Source: Citrus sinensis
Taxonomy: Eukaryota; Streptophyta; Magnoliopsida; Sapindales; Rutaceae
DNA length: 64,000 bases
Direction of reading: 5' to 3'
Assembly: GCF_022201045.2 (NCBI RefSeq)
Contig: NC_068561.1
Span: 14,595,001 to 14,659,000 of the forward strand
Positions 46,301 to 58,868 of this stretch are shown piece after piece (the stretch's first letter is position 1; each line of letters begins with the position of its first letter). Under the pieces are notes generated by a model. It made no database searches. It saw only the letters and a program-made list of their open reading frames with translations, and was not told the origin of the DNA. The position numbers and the translations under genes are program-made.

Positions 46301-47584
46301 TCATATTCAATAGTAGTAGCAGTTAACATAGGGAAGAAAATAAATTAACATTGTAATTTATTTCAATCAAAACCCAAGAGAAGGGCTTCTTTTGTAAACT
46401 CAATATGTACTGAAAATTAATCTACACTTAATTAGCTTTGCCATTCAAAGAGAAAATTTCCAGCAATAGTCATTTGCATTATTATAAAAAACTGAAGATG
46501 TGCTTCAGTCCTAACTAAAATGTTCACTCTTTTTTTTTCTTTTAAAGGAAAATTCATTAACTGTAAGAACATAAAATCACAAATACATAACATCTGGATT
46601 GTATTGTTACTATAAAATTGCAATAGCTCAACCTATAATCATCCATGCAATTAAAAATTCATAATTCATCATAAATTTCAGAGCAAAAACTGAACTCTGA
46701 AAGTAATTTAACAATAATCTAACTTTATTGTTTGATAACATAATGTTTTCAAATAATTCTTGTACTTCATCTTTTTATGTTTGGCTTCTTGCTAGATACT
46801 TCAATCTCTTTACAACTCTCGAGTGACTTGTATACGTTAAAATTGATTAGTTAAAAAGGAAAAGCTAAAGATTTGTAACTAGAGAAAAGATATTATTTAT
46901 TTATCTATGTATTACCCTAAATATAAAAGAAAATGACATCAACCTAATGACAATAAGAATAACATACTCCTCACAATTATATACCAAGCAAAAATAATAA
47001 AAACACATTACTTGCATTGGATTATCAGAAGTAACCATTGCATGAGTTGCATTGTTCTCCAATCTATATCTTTGTGTTTCACTACTTATCATTTGAGATC
47101 CCTTGAATAAAATAATATGTAGGAATTATAAGTATTGTATAGTAAAATATTTGATAAGCATTTTAGATAAAATTTATTAATTTTATACCTTCGTCGTTTT
47201 CTTTTGCTTTTTTCTCTAAATAATTTGCTCAATCTTAGACTGCCTTCATTTGTAAGGCGAACGATCTTTACTTCTAACTGCTAGTGGAGAAAGAATTTTA
47301 CCATTATGACTACCACGAAGCTCCCCACATTTTGTTGTGCCATGAGCTATATTACTTCCATGTTGACTAATTTCACCACCACCTCCATTTAACATTAGTT
47401 TTTTCTTTCAAATCATTTAATACCTCCAACACTACATTGCAATTATTCTCATTATTAGTTGCTAGTTCAGCTACATCATAAAAAAAGTTGCACATCTTAT
47501 CAATCTGAGTCTTTCAAGTTTTGTGCTCCAATTGTCATTACTTACTTTCACCTTGATGTGGCATCTTTTTATATACTTTCTCCA
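46301..47584. other. A/T-rich DNA downstream of the FAR1-like relic
   Basis: No gene supported; may hold the decayed C-terminal part or 3' end of the FAR1/MULE gene. Terminal inverted repeats were not found. Confidence 0.35.
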
Positions 47585-49482
47585 TCACCTCAAAATATAA
47601 TGTTCTGGAACAAAAAATGTTTCTTTATGAGTAAGCACTGCAATGATATGTCGACATAATATTCCCTTAAACTCAAATAGTCGACACTTACAATTAATCT
47701 CACAATCAACATCATTAAAAGAAACTCCAAAAGGGTCACGACGGTGATTCTCTCCAAATTTAACATCTTCAACTACTACAAACTTTGAAGTTAAAATATT
47801 TGTTTGACATGAAAATATCTCACAAAATATTTTTTCTTTTAACTCTTGCAGAAATTCTCTGAATTTTTCCATTGCATAAGCATTTCGGAATTGCTACTCC
47901 ATGGCATAATGAGTAACACAAGGGATATTAGAATTCAAATCATTAAAATCAGCATGATTTTCTTTTTCCACCTTGTCCCGTAGTGCATTTCCACATTGTT
48001 CAACAAATTGTTTGAGTAGTTTTTGAATTTATATACCCATCAAAGAATGTATGCATACTCTCACTGCGTTGTGTTGTAGACATTCCTGCCTAAAATATAT
48101 CCTTCACATATACTGGCACCTAACATTGCCTCTCATCATACAAGCTTTGCAACCATTCGTTGTTATAAAGATTATATTTTTCAATGAACACCATCCAACG
48201 TTTATCAAAATCAGAAGGTATTAAAGAATCATAAAACAATATTCTGCATAGTCAACTTGATCACTTTATATTTCTTGTAACCTTTCAATTTTTTTTGGAA
48301 GCTTTTTCATTATATGCCATAAACACCACCTATGTCGCGCATGCGGAAAGACAACTTTAATCGCCTTTTGCATGGCCTTATCTTGATCAGTGATTATGGC
48401 ATTTGGAGCACAACCAAACATGCATGTAAGCCAAGATTGAAAAAGCAATATATATGTGTCAGTGTCCTCGTTAGAAATCAAACCACATCCCAATAATGTT
48501 GATTGTCCATGATAATTGACCCCAACAAAAGCAGAAAATGGCATATAATATTTATTTGTGAGATGTTGAATCAAATGTAATAACATCACCAATTTTTTTA
48601 TTCGCTGCTCTACTTCTTGGATCAGCCCAAAAGAAAATTTTCAACCGAACATCTTCATCTAAATCCACCATATAAAAAAAATTGGAGTTGTCATCTTACA
48701 TTTTTAAGAAATAATCAAGAACTACAGAAGCATTACCATCCCCAAGCCGTAAGCGCCTTACTTTATCTAAATGTTTCCTATAATCTTTTTCTACGAAAGC
48801 TAAATTTTCATGTCCTCCTGCTTCAACCACCAAAGAATTAAAGCCTTTATTCAGTTTTATTCTAGCTTGATCATTCAATTCCAACTTTCTTTGAACAAAC
48901 AACTTCATCACCCTGTTGATTTTCAGAAAACGAGCTTTACTTGGTGTGTTTAACTCATGATTATGCTCATATGTAATGGATCTGACTTCCCACTTTCTAT
49001 CCAAGCATGTTTTTGCCCTTACTTTAGCCTTACAATTTGTTTTGAATGTTGGTTGTAATAAAAAAGGATGGTTCGATAAAGATTTTGCCTTGCCGCTGCA
49101 TGAACATGAAAATGTCACATATTTCAACTATCTATCGTCTCCTGTGCTAAAGGTTCTTTTAATAATTTCGAATCCCATTGTCTTCCCATACATCTTATAG
49201 AACTCAAACAAATCTTGAGTCGTATAAAAAACCATGCCAATTTTTGGCTCAATAATTTCTTCTGCATTTGGTTCATTACTTATATCGTTCTCGTCATCAA
49301 CCTGATTCAAATAAAGCAAAAATATCCAACTAATTAAAATCATCATCAATTAATACAAATTCGAAACATATTAATATAAGGTACAAAAAAATAAGAATAA
49401 AAATTAAAAAATTCACCTCAGCAGTAATGATTTTTGGGGAGTCTTCTATTTCTTTTGACTCCAAATCCATCATCTCAGCTGA
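47585..49482 (-). pseudogene. FAR1/FRS-like (MULE transposase-derived) gene, decayed
   Basis: FAR1-related proteins are MULE-derived transcription factors. The order on the minus strand is: first exon MMDLESKEIEDSPKIITAE ending at a GT donor (about 49425), then acceptor CAG and VDDENDISNEPNAEEIIEPK at about 49300; FAR1 DNA-binding domain (MVFYTTQDLFEFYKMYGKTM; NCKAKVRAK; EHNHEL); MULE transposase core (FVGVNYHGQSTLLGCGLISN; AIITDQDKAMQKAI; HRWCLWHIMKKLP); SWIM zinc finger (CKCRLFEFKGILCRHI). Breaks: TAG after TGDDR (49128-49130), a TAA after LKM (about 48697), a one-base shift at about 48570, and a degenerate stretch between 48265 and 47872. Confidence 0.85.
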
Positions 49483-50146
49483 AAGTTTTATTCTTCCTAA
49501 AGTTCCTCTCTCTGTTCATGTAGTTTGCAGCCAAGCAATTTAAATTCCATCAATTCGTTTTTTTTTTCAAGAAGTACATATTGTTGAGTGCTAGTAAAAT
49601 AGTTTGGTAGGGATAACAAACCTGTCATGAGTGAGAAGAAACCAAAGCTTTGCTCTCCCTGAACTTTCTCTCTAATTTGCAACCAAGCCAAAAAAAACGA
49701 TAGGACAAACCTGTTCAATTTGCAGCTAGGCCAAAAACAATAGGGCAAAAGACTTTTAGATACCGTTTACTTTTTAGATTGGAGTAGAAATCCTCAGAAG
49801 TGGGAATCCTAAGATTGGGAGTGGGAGTAAGTTGTTTATTTGCACTGGAATTGAAGCATAAAATGAAGATCAAAATTCAATTTATATATTTACTTTGTCT
49901 TTGATTGAGAGTAAATAGTTTCAAATGACAATTTTATCTTTATTTAAAGAATTATAGTTTTTAATTAAAAAGTTAATAAAAATATATTTAATGAATAAAC
50001 ATTTATTTTATTATATTTGTAAATTTATAATAATTATTAATATTCTTAATTATGAACATCACAGTTTTTATTAATTTTAATTTTAATTATATAAATTAAA
50101 AATTGTTGATGAGGGCAATATAAATAAAATATTTTTACTACTAACA

Positions 50147-50765
50147 TAGTATGAAATTAATATTTTCTTAGAATAAACTATTTATTATTATTAATTATTA
50201 ATATTAAATAAATATAATACTATTATTTTTAAATAAATATAATAATATTATATTTTCAAATAAAAATGGTATATAATAATATTATTAATTCTCTATTAAT
50301 ATAATAATATTATTTTTAAGTAAATTAAACTTAGAATCAAACCCAATTATTATTTAGTTAAATATAATAATAATATTTAAATATTTATTAAATATAATTA
50401 TAGTAAATTTAATAAAAAGAAGGGTAAATATAAAATGAAACATTATATTATTTAATATAATTATACTAAATTTATTATTTATTAATATAATATTATTTAG
50501 TACAAAATTAATATTTTCTTAGAATAAACTATTTATTATTATTAATTATTAATATTAAATAAATAAAGTACTATTATTTTTAAAATAAATATAATATTAT
50601 TATATTATTAAATAAAGATAGCATATAGTAATATTTATTAATTCTCTATTAATATAATAATATTATTTTTTAAGTAATTTTAACTTATAATCAATGTAAA
50701 TTATTATTTAGTTAAATATAATAATAATATTTAAATAAATATAATAATATTTATTTTATTTTATT
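50147..50765. repeat. Tandem repeat, 351-bp period, about 1.8 units
   Basis: TTAATATTTTCTTAGAATAA followed by ACTATTTATTATTATTAATT occurs at about 50157 and again at about 50508. The units stay alignable to about 50765. Extremely A/T-rich and non-coding. Confidence 0.8.
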
Positions 50766-50959
50766 AAATCAAATTCAATTCAATTCAATTAAACAAGGGT
50801 AGAAAATGGAGAGGTGGGAGCCACCTCCTCTCCCCACTCCGTGCTCCCACTCTAAAAGTGGATGGGGCCCATGGAGTGAGATTCTCAATTCTTCTCCAAT
50901 TTGTTGAAGTAAATATTGGAGTAGAAGGAATCCACACTCCTCACTCTCACTCTAGAAAA

Positions 50960-51125
50960 TAAACACAACTTTAGTTGTAAAAGAAATAAAAGGATTTCTT
51001 GTAAAATAAATTCTTTTAGAGGGGTCTATTTTAATTTAAAATAAACTTATAAATGAGATGTAATATCAGCTGCCACATCACTTGGGATGAATTTTGGAAT
51101 TAATATTTGGGACATGTAGCATTAT
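50960..51125. repeat. Dispersed repeat, inverted partner of 34160-34320
   Basis: Reverse complement matches the first copy across about 165 bp, including TAGACCCCTCTAAAA and CAGCTGATAT. It ends about 345 bp upstream of the TPR gene start. Confidence 0.7.
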
Positions 51126-51470
51126 TGTTTTTCATTTTAGACGAAACCCACCACATGATTCTCATTACTTCTTGCATTTAAGTAAGTAAACTTCATCAAT
51201 CATTTTCACTACTTGATTTCCATTATCATTCCCAAGTAAATATTTCATAATATTTCTACTATTATTTGAAATATTTAGGATATCGTTAAACGACATATCG
51301 TTTAGTAGAGATAATACAAAACGCTTCTCTTCTCTTAACCTGTTACTGTGATTTTTTTTTTTTTTTTTAACTGTGACTTCTAGAGCCCAAGGGTTTTGCG
51401 TTTTGCCGATTTTCCTGCAAAAGGAAACAAACGCAGAAGAAGGAAGAATTGAAAATCAAAACTAGGGACG

Positions 51471-54400
51471 ATGCGCACCGTATTTAAGTTATCTAGATTA
51501 GCGACTACTGTCTCCGGAATCAATCGGTTACCGGGACCCACCTCCCACGAGCCCTGCCTTCTCTCTGCATCAACATTACCACTGCCGAGAAGATTAGTCC
51601 ATGATGCAAATGGAAATGGAAACAGAATCAACGGCCTAAATTCAAACCCAGTTGTCCTTCAGATGATCAATTATGCTCTCTCTCATGCCAGGTCTCAAAA
51701 GTCAGGTTACTTCCAATTTCATTTCCCATTTTAATCAATTTTAATGAAGAAGAAAAGTAAATTTCAATTAATTGTGACACGCGTCATGCGTATGTAGATG
51801 AATCTTACTCGCAGGGTATGTTAGTGCTGGAGCAGTGTCTCTCTACTCAGCCAAGTGATGGGCAGCTCGCTGAAAGTTGGAGGGGAATTTCGTTACTTGC
51901 TATGTCCACTTTATTATATGAAAGGTTTTATCTTTTTTATTTTTTTATTTTTACTAATTTATTTTATGCTGCTTGAAAAATCCAAAAAATTTTTATTTTT
52001 GAATTTTGATGTTCCAATTAGTGGAAATTATGTGGAGGCAATAGAGAAGCTTCAGAAAGTTGAAAATTTTAAGAACTCTATTTTGGGAGTTAGAGGTCAG
52101 TTTTGCCTATTAAAAAGTTTTGCATTTTTGTTTCAGTTTATTCTGTTTGGTTTTGTGATGAAAAGGCTATTCACTCGTGGTTCTCTTTTGGATTTTGTCG
52201 TAGTTGCTGCCATGGAAGCTCTTGCTGGTCTCTATTTACAGCTTGGGCAGGTTAGTTGTGACCAATAATTAAATTGGTGTTTTGATTTTATTCAATGTGT
52301 GTATCAAATTTAGAATTTATCTGGAGATGATTCCCCTTATATAGGATGATACTTCATCAGTGGTCGCAGATAAATGCTTACAACTTTGTGAAAAGCACAA
52401 ACCTGAAAATTATAAGACATACGGGGCTGTCAATTCTCGTGCTAATGCAGTAAAAGGGTTGGTCGAGCTCGCCCATGGTAATCTTGAATCAGGTACTGCT
52501 AACCCAATTTTGCCAATTTATGTTTTGTTATTCTGAAAAGATATACATATATATATATATGGGTTGTATTGATTTTTGGTAATAAAACTTGATTTGTATT
52601 AATGCAGCTGAATCTTTCTTTAAAGGGTTACAAGAGGAGGAGGGTTGTACTGGTGAGGTCAATTTTTTTTACTTGTAGTTTTGGAACACATTGTTGTTCA
52701 ATGCATTAAAGTTGTTATGTATATAGGCAGTGCTGCTTTATCATATGGAGAATACTTGCATGCAACACGGAACTTTTTGTTGGCGAAGAAGTTTTACCAG
52801 AAGGTGATTGAAGTGCTGGCAGAACAAAAAGATTTTAGTGACATGAATACCTTAGGATCATGTAATATGGCTTTAGAGGAAGTTGCTTTGGCAGCTACCT
52901 TTGCTTTAGGACAGCTTGAGGCTCACATGGGGTAAGGCTTAAAATTCTTGGAAAATGCCCTTTAATCATTGCTTATTCTGGTATCATCTTCTGATGCCAC
53001 ATCTCCATATCCTTGAATTCAGGAATTTTGGTGATGCTGAGGAGATACTTACCAGGACACTAACTAAAACAGAGGAAGTCTTTGGTTAGTTTTGTTTTAT
53101 CGCCATTGATTTGTTTTGTTTTATCATTCCGGTACATACTTGGTAGCAATTCTCGTAGTCTAACTGTGGACAATATGTGGGTTTTGAGCAGATGTTTTAT
53201 TGTTTTGTAGGTTCTCACCATCCCAAGGTTGGAGTTGTCTTAACCTGCTTAGCTCTTATGTTTCGGAATAAAGCAATGCAGGAGCATTCAAGTGCTCTTC
53301 TAATTCAAGAGGTTAGAACTTCCAAATCTCCCTAAAATTTTAGCATCTAGAAAAACAATTTTCATAGGCATCTTCTGCAAATATTGATGCTTAACTTCAG
53401 TGACCCGAGATCGCAGCACCTGGTTACCGCAAGCGTAAATTAGCTCGGTCAGAGTACACTCTTCAGTCTCGTAATGAGTTCATTCTTGTCCTTTAGCTAA
53501 ATTGGTCAAAACATAAATCCCAAGGGGAGTGAAGGGTAAAGATCTTGGATTCAACCAAGAGTTCAATGGTTCAGATCCCCTTCGTGCACCTACCTGGGAT
53601 ATTTGTATATCCCATGGGTTTATTGACTACCAAGGTTGTAGGGTCTGGTATAGGTCAGAGGGATTTTTTGGTTTAAAAGGAAGTGGTCTAAAAGGTGAAG
53701 TTTAAATATATTCTAGATTCTTACAAACATTGACAGTTGAAACACAGACCCATTAATTTTGCTTTCAAGTTGCTGCTTAAACCTTTGTCTATTTATGAAG
53801 TTATATTATGACTTACAATGTCCTGATAAAATTATTACTCATACAAGTTTATAGGTTTTAATCTAGTTGGTTTATGGTGTGTCCTGTTGTAGTGAGATTA
53901 GGATTTTTCCGTTGCAATGGTTTTAACAATATATTTCTTTCAGGGTCTCTATAGAAGGGCATTAGAATTTCTGAAAGCTCCACCATTGGAATCTGAAGGT
54001 ACAGGGAAAGTCTTAACCTTTTACCTATCCCCATATGCAAAATTTGAATAACTTTTTATTTTTTTATTTTTTTATTTTTTTATGGCACAGGTGTGGAGAC
54101 AAAAGTAGATAGAACTGATATAGTTGCCCTTGCCAGAGGTATACTTAAATACTGTAGTGTTTTCTTCTTGATTCTTCGGATAGCCTCATATCCATATGAA
54201 GTGATTTCAACTCTGTGATGACAGTGATCTTGATTTAAACTGGTTGTGATTCTGGTTTCATTATTGCTATCATGATACACACATCATACCCTGGCACTAG
54301 ACCTGGCCATTCACTTCTTGCATCTCTTGCTTGTTACATCATCTAAAAGAACATATTTCCAGCTATGAAGTCTCGGTGTCTTAATGGCATTATTCAGTTT

Positions 54401-54697
54401 CTATTAGTTTTGACAACATTCTGCTTTCACAATTGATACTATTATTGAGTCTAAATCTTTTTGGATGCTGTACTGATTGATGAATGTGTGTCATTTATCC
54501 TGCTTGTTGATTGTGTAGGGGGATACGCAGAAGCACTTTCTGTTCAACAGAACAGAAAGGATGAAGGTGAGAGAATGAAAAGATGGGCAGAGGCTGCATG
54601 GAGAAACCGCCGTGTGTCACTAGCTGAGGCGCTGAACTTCTCGGAGCCATCTAACAAACCGCTGGTTATTGATGCTCGAACCAGCCGGACCATGTAA
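51471..54697 (+). CDS. TPR-like superfamily protein, probably mitochondrial
   Basis: Twelve exons: 51471-51705, 51798-51924, 52022-52095, 52204-52250, 52345-52492, 52608-52652, 52727-52931, 53023-53084, 53211-53311, 53944-53998, 54091-54138, 54519-54697; 441 aa, all phases consistent and all GT/AG. The N-terminus (MRTVFKLSRLATTVSGINRL) is rich in Arg/Ser/Thr and lacks acids, like a mitochondrial presequence. Helical TPR-type repeats follow: YVEAIEKLQKVENFKNSILG, AAMEALAGLYLQLGQ, ALSYGEYLHATRNFLLAKKF, ALGQLEAHMGNFGDAEEILT. The C-terminus is basic then ends NKPLVIDARTSRTM. I recognise the fold, not a named function. Intron 9 may hold a SINE. Converges with OHP1. Confidence 0.88.
53490..53700 (+). 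mobile_element. Possible tRNA-derived SINE in intron 9 of the TPR gene
   Basis: TAGCTAAATTGG (53494-53505) fits a pol III A box and GGTTCAGATCC (53568-53578) is close to a B box. The boxes are wider apart than in a tRNA. No second copy or target duplication found in the window. Confidence 0.3.
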
Positions 54698-55422
54698 TCG
54701 TTCCAGGTTATGCAGAAATGGTTAACTTGTGCCTTGGCTGCCCAAGCTCAGAGTTCAACACTCTACCAGATTCTACAGAAGCATTTCAAAACTTGCCAGT
54801 ACATCACAATGCAACGTGAGAATTTGCTCCTGAACCATGGCGCATCATCTTTCCTGTTTGTGTCATGAATCTATGTATTGTTTATTCATGTATTTTTTTT
54901 TTTTTTTTGAAATATGAGAATGGATACACATAAATTGCATCTGTAGGCTGTTGGATAATTGTGTTAGCTAGAGACCTCAGAATTTGTAATGTTCACAATG
55001 AGTAGATTTAGATCCAGTTTTTGTGAAGTCACCGGAGAAATTCTTGCCTGAGTTGATGGGTTCATGTTGGATAATAATAATACTGTTAATATTTTGCTAT
55101 AACCATTGATGCACAGCTCTGTGCCGTACTTATAATGCTTATAAGATGTGAATTTTAATAATTCCACCTTAAACTTGAGCTATTTGATGCTTCTGAAATC
55201 AATTGAGGAGATTTAAGCAAACAGTTACAAACTAAATTGAAACTGTAAATTGCTGCCGAACAACAATGTTATGTAAGATTGTTTCATGTATACTCATGCA
55301 GTGGTTTAATGGTATAATGAAAGAGTCAAAATTCAGAATTACAAATGCAGTTACAAGACTTGTTCTCCATCAAATCAGAGTAAGTTGCATGCATGTATAT
55401 TGAAATATACCCAATAAAATCT
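54698..55422. other. Convergent intergenic region between the TPR gene and OHP1
   Basis: Holds the 3'UTRs of both genes. Poly-T at 54890-54909. No gene seen. Confidence 0.5.
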
Positions 55423-55968
55423 TCATAGAGGAAGATCAAGACCTTTCCCAACTTCCACCCCAATAACCTGAAGAATTCCTTTGTTCAAAATCTGGAAGAA
55501 AACAAAACAAAATGCCAACTATTAAGCAATGTTTACAAATATTTTAAGAAGCAATTTCCCTTTATAAAAAGGATCCTTACCAATTCAACAATGAAAGTAA
55601 AAACAATGCCAATCATACAAGCTCTAGAATTCCATATCTCAGCAGTCTTGGTAAATCCAAGAAATGGGGCTTGGAACTTTGGTTGCACTCTTGGCAAATC
55701 CACCTAAGATATTAAAACTTTCCAAATAAATTTGCAAGATTATGGCAAATCAAATGGAAGCAATAGAGAGCGCAAAGCAAGCAAGCAATAGAAGAGATAC
55801 CCCAGAAGGAATCTTTGCAGCTTGGACTCTGAAAGTGGGTAGCCTCTTGGAGGCTGTATCAATCTTGCTGCTATGGTTGTTGAAGAGCGAGAGTTGCTGG
55901 CTTTGGCGATGGATTGTTAGAAATTTTGTGGGCAGGAGAGATGATGAGATGAGTGATGAAGAGGCCAT
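55423..55968 (-). CDS. OHP1: One-helix protein OHP1 (LHC-like, chloroplast)
   Basis: Three exons: 55968-55801, 55703-55581, 55491-55423, giving 119 aa. The start MASSSLISSSLLPTKF begins a Ser-rich chloroplast transit peptide, processed near VQAAKIPSG. The mature part PKFQAPFLGFTKTAEIWNSR and the end KGLDLPL match OHP1. The single LHC helix carries the chlorophyll-binding signature E78-x-x-N81-x-R83 and continues ACMIGIVFTFIVELIL. OHP1 pairs with OHP2 in the thylakoid and with HCF244 aids photosystem II reaction-centre assembly. The family's usual length is about 110 aa. Confidence 0.94.
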
Positions 55969-56291
55969 GGCTGCTTTTGTTTTTGCTTTCAAAAGTTGAG
56001 CTTCGTTCATTGGTTTCCACATTATCTACTTCATCATGCGAACGAAATCAATTCGCGTGCTGGGCCACCAGTCGGAAGAGCTTGTGGATGTCTTGTATTA
56101 TTGCCACTCCCCAAAAGATTGTCTGGCTTGCGTTTCAGATCGGCATCCAATAATATGTGGCCACGTTAGTTAAAAAAACGATAAGAGGATTGCCTCAAAG
56201 GTAAACCTACTGTTCTAAAATAAATTTTCATATTAAAATTGACATTTTTATTGGCATTACATTATGATATATTTCAGACATTATAAAGTAA
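55969..56291 (-). promoter_or_regulatory. OHP1 promoter region
   Basis: Upstream of the OHP1 start up to the border of the inverted-repeat element. No TATA box is assigned. The plus-strand frames here overlap the OHP1 exon and are not genes. Confidence 0.35.
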
Positions 56292-58279
56292 GGATTCCTC
56301 TATGATGCTGTAATTTTTTTACAGCATCAATAATGTTTTTAATTGTGCACCATTAGATTTAATCAATGGTACACAATATTTGTAGGCAAAAATAAAAATA
56401 AAAAATAATGGTAAACGGTTAAGAAACGTGTAAGGGGTGGAGAAGTTTGTAAAATAATTATGACCACCCTTAGAGTTTGAAATAATTTCACTTAAATAAC
56501 ATATTTTATTTAAAATTATTTTTCAATCCCCCTTTAAATTTGAAATGTGATAATCTTTTTTAAATAAATCTTCCAAAATCTATTTCCATTAAGTATAAAA
56601 TATAATGGTAGGTTATTTAACACAAATCAAATAAATAAGTTGCAATTGCAAAATTTATATATGATATAACACTAATAAATAACACAACTAAGTACATATA
56701 CTTAAGTAAATGTCATAGTTACATCAATAAACTCATTGTTGAGATTGCTTGTAACATAAATATTACTTGATCACACATGTTTTAATAAAATTTAATATCG
56801 TATATTAAAATACTCATTATTTTATAGAATATTAAGAGTCATTATATAATTAATCATGAAGTATGTATTATTTTTAATACCCATTTAACATAATTATTTT
56901 CTTAATTTTATATTTATCTTATAGTTAATATCCTTACATGGTAGGAGTTTTAAGTTTTATAAGCTCATATATTTTTATTTTATTTTCAAATATCACTTTG
57001 TTAATTTCATAAAAGTTAAATCGAATATACATTCATAATGAGCTTTAGTTTATGAATCGTGAAAGATTATTTTATTGATATACTTTGATTGTAATTATAA
57101 AATTTTATGTTATTACGAGTCATTACTTTTGTTATGATAGTTAATAGTGATAATAAATAAAATATTACCTTCAATAATATTTACGTGGAAAAAAAAGTGA
57201 AAGAAAATCATTTATATTTTTAGATTTTTATTGACATGGTAGGAAATTATCTCAGCCTTATAAAATTTAACTTTCACAAGTTTGTTTTCATTTTATTTTT
57301 AAATGTCACTTTGTTAATTTCATAAAAGTTAAATCTAACACATATTTTTAATTAACTTTAGTTTATGAATCATGAAAGATTATTTTATTGTTATTCTTTG
57401 ATATTAATTATAAAATTTATATGCTACGAAGAGTCATTACTTTTATTATGATAATTAATAGTGACAATAAATAAAATATTACATCAAATAATATTTAATG
57501 GACAAAATGAGGAAAAAAATCATTGTATGTTTTTATATTTCCATTATAAAGATATGGTTTGTGATACTTTAACTTAAAATTTTGGTACAATATTTGAGCC
57601 ACTAATATCTCATAGTCTAATGGTTGATATTGAAAGTCAAAGCACCATTTCATAATGTTATATCATCCACCATTGAATTGCATGAAATAAATAGTTTAAT
57701 TTTTTGATAAAAAATTAAATCAAAATATTTCTCACTCTATAGTTATATAGACATATATATTTTTCAATAATAATTGGTGAATAAAATATTTCTCAATTGG
57801 TGAATAAAATATTTCTCATTTGTTGTGACTCATATAGTATTATTAATAAAACACATATAAAATCGTTTATTGCAATGCTTTCTATTATCATTATTGTTTA
57901 GGTATTAGTGGTTTGTAATTAAATTCATACAATAAAAATTATTACAAGACTTTGTGTTAAATAGCCTACTTGATATTATATTTTATACTTAATGGTAACT
58001 GATTTTGGAAGATTTATTTAAAAGAAATTATCATATTACAAATTTAAAGGAGGGCTGAAAAGTAATTTTAAATAAAATATACTATTTAAGTGAAATTGTT
58101 TCAAACTCTAAAGGTGGTCACTATTATTTTACAAAAATTATCTATCCACTTGAACGGTTACCATTATTTTTAAATTATTTTTTTAGTACAAATATTGTAT
58201 ACCATTGATTAGATCTAATGGTTCATAATTAATACATTATTGATGCTGTAAAAAAATTTACAGCATCATAGAGGAACCC
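56292..58279. mobile_element. Long terminal-inverted-repeat element, class uncertain
   Basis: Ends GGATTCCTCTATGATGCTGT and (reverse complement) GGGTTCCTCTATGATGCTGT. Both ends carry an internal palindrome (GATGCTGTAA...TTACAGCATC). AGTAA flanks both sides (56287-56291, 58280-58284). Complementary arms extend roughly 350 bp (for example GGAAGATTTATTTAAA against TTTAAATAAATCTTCC). A 298-bp tandem repeat lies inside. No transposase. A 5-bp duplication does not fit the common MITE classes; a decayed 9-bp MULE duplication is possible. Confidence 0.7.
56936..57530. repeat. Tandem repeat, 298-bp period, inside the inverted-repeat element
   Basis: Two units starting ACATGGTAGGA at 56936 and 57234. 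Shared words are CACTTTGTTAATTTCATAAA, GAAAGATTATTTTATTG and GATAATAAATAAAATATTAC with small changes. Non-coding. Confidence 0.8.
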
Positions 58280-58868
58280 AGTAAAGTAAATACATATGTA
58301 AAATGATTTAAGTGTGACATTATCCTTAATATTTATATGCAGTAAAAATCCAATATTTGTTTTCAAATTTTGAAGTTTAATGATTAGATACATCACTTTA
58401 TTTCTTACAATAATTTCTCATGAGACAAATTTGGTCATAACTTCTTTTGAGTGCTCTTTTACCTATTGAGTTGATTACAAAAGGTCTAGGTTCAAATTCC
58501 CCAAAAGAGAATTAATTTAATTAGTTACCAATTAATTGTGTATTGCTTGAAAGAGAAGTGCATGATAAATTGATAATTATGCATGCAAGTGAATACAGTA
58601 ATACATTCACTTTCTCCCAATTCCCAAAGATTTATGGATAGATGATATTGACAAAAAAAATGTTGCAATCTCCTATTAATTAAGTAAACTGGTTGGATCG
58701 ACTAATCTTTCTTTCTAAGTTACTTGATATATATATATATATATATTTTATTTGTGTGGTTTTTTTTAAAAGTATATAAGCCTTGATCAATGTTTGGTAC
58801 AACAAAAACAAGAAGTGAAATTATAATTAATGATGGTTTTAGAACAAATTACAAATATATCATGAGCT
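58280..58868. other. Intergenic DNA downstream of the cyclin gene
   Basis: 58440-58510 contains GGTTCAAATTCC, a pol III B box-like word, without a convincing A box. (AT)n at 58730. No gene. Confidence 0.35.

Larger units (their letters stand above)
49483..51470. other. A/T-rich repeat region upstream of the TPR gene
   Basis: 49750-50960 is repeat-derived, with GGAGTGGGAGTAAG at the left and CTCACTCTCACTCTAGA at the right, and a tandem repeat between. 50960-51125 is the inverted partner of 34160-34320. The last 150 bp before 51471 is the leader of the TPR gene. No gene otherwise. Confidence 0.45.

Noticed and set aside
58440-58560. tRNA-derived SINE suggested by GGTTCAAATTCC
   Set aside because: A B-box-like word without a convincing A box or target duplication.
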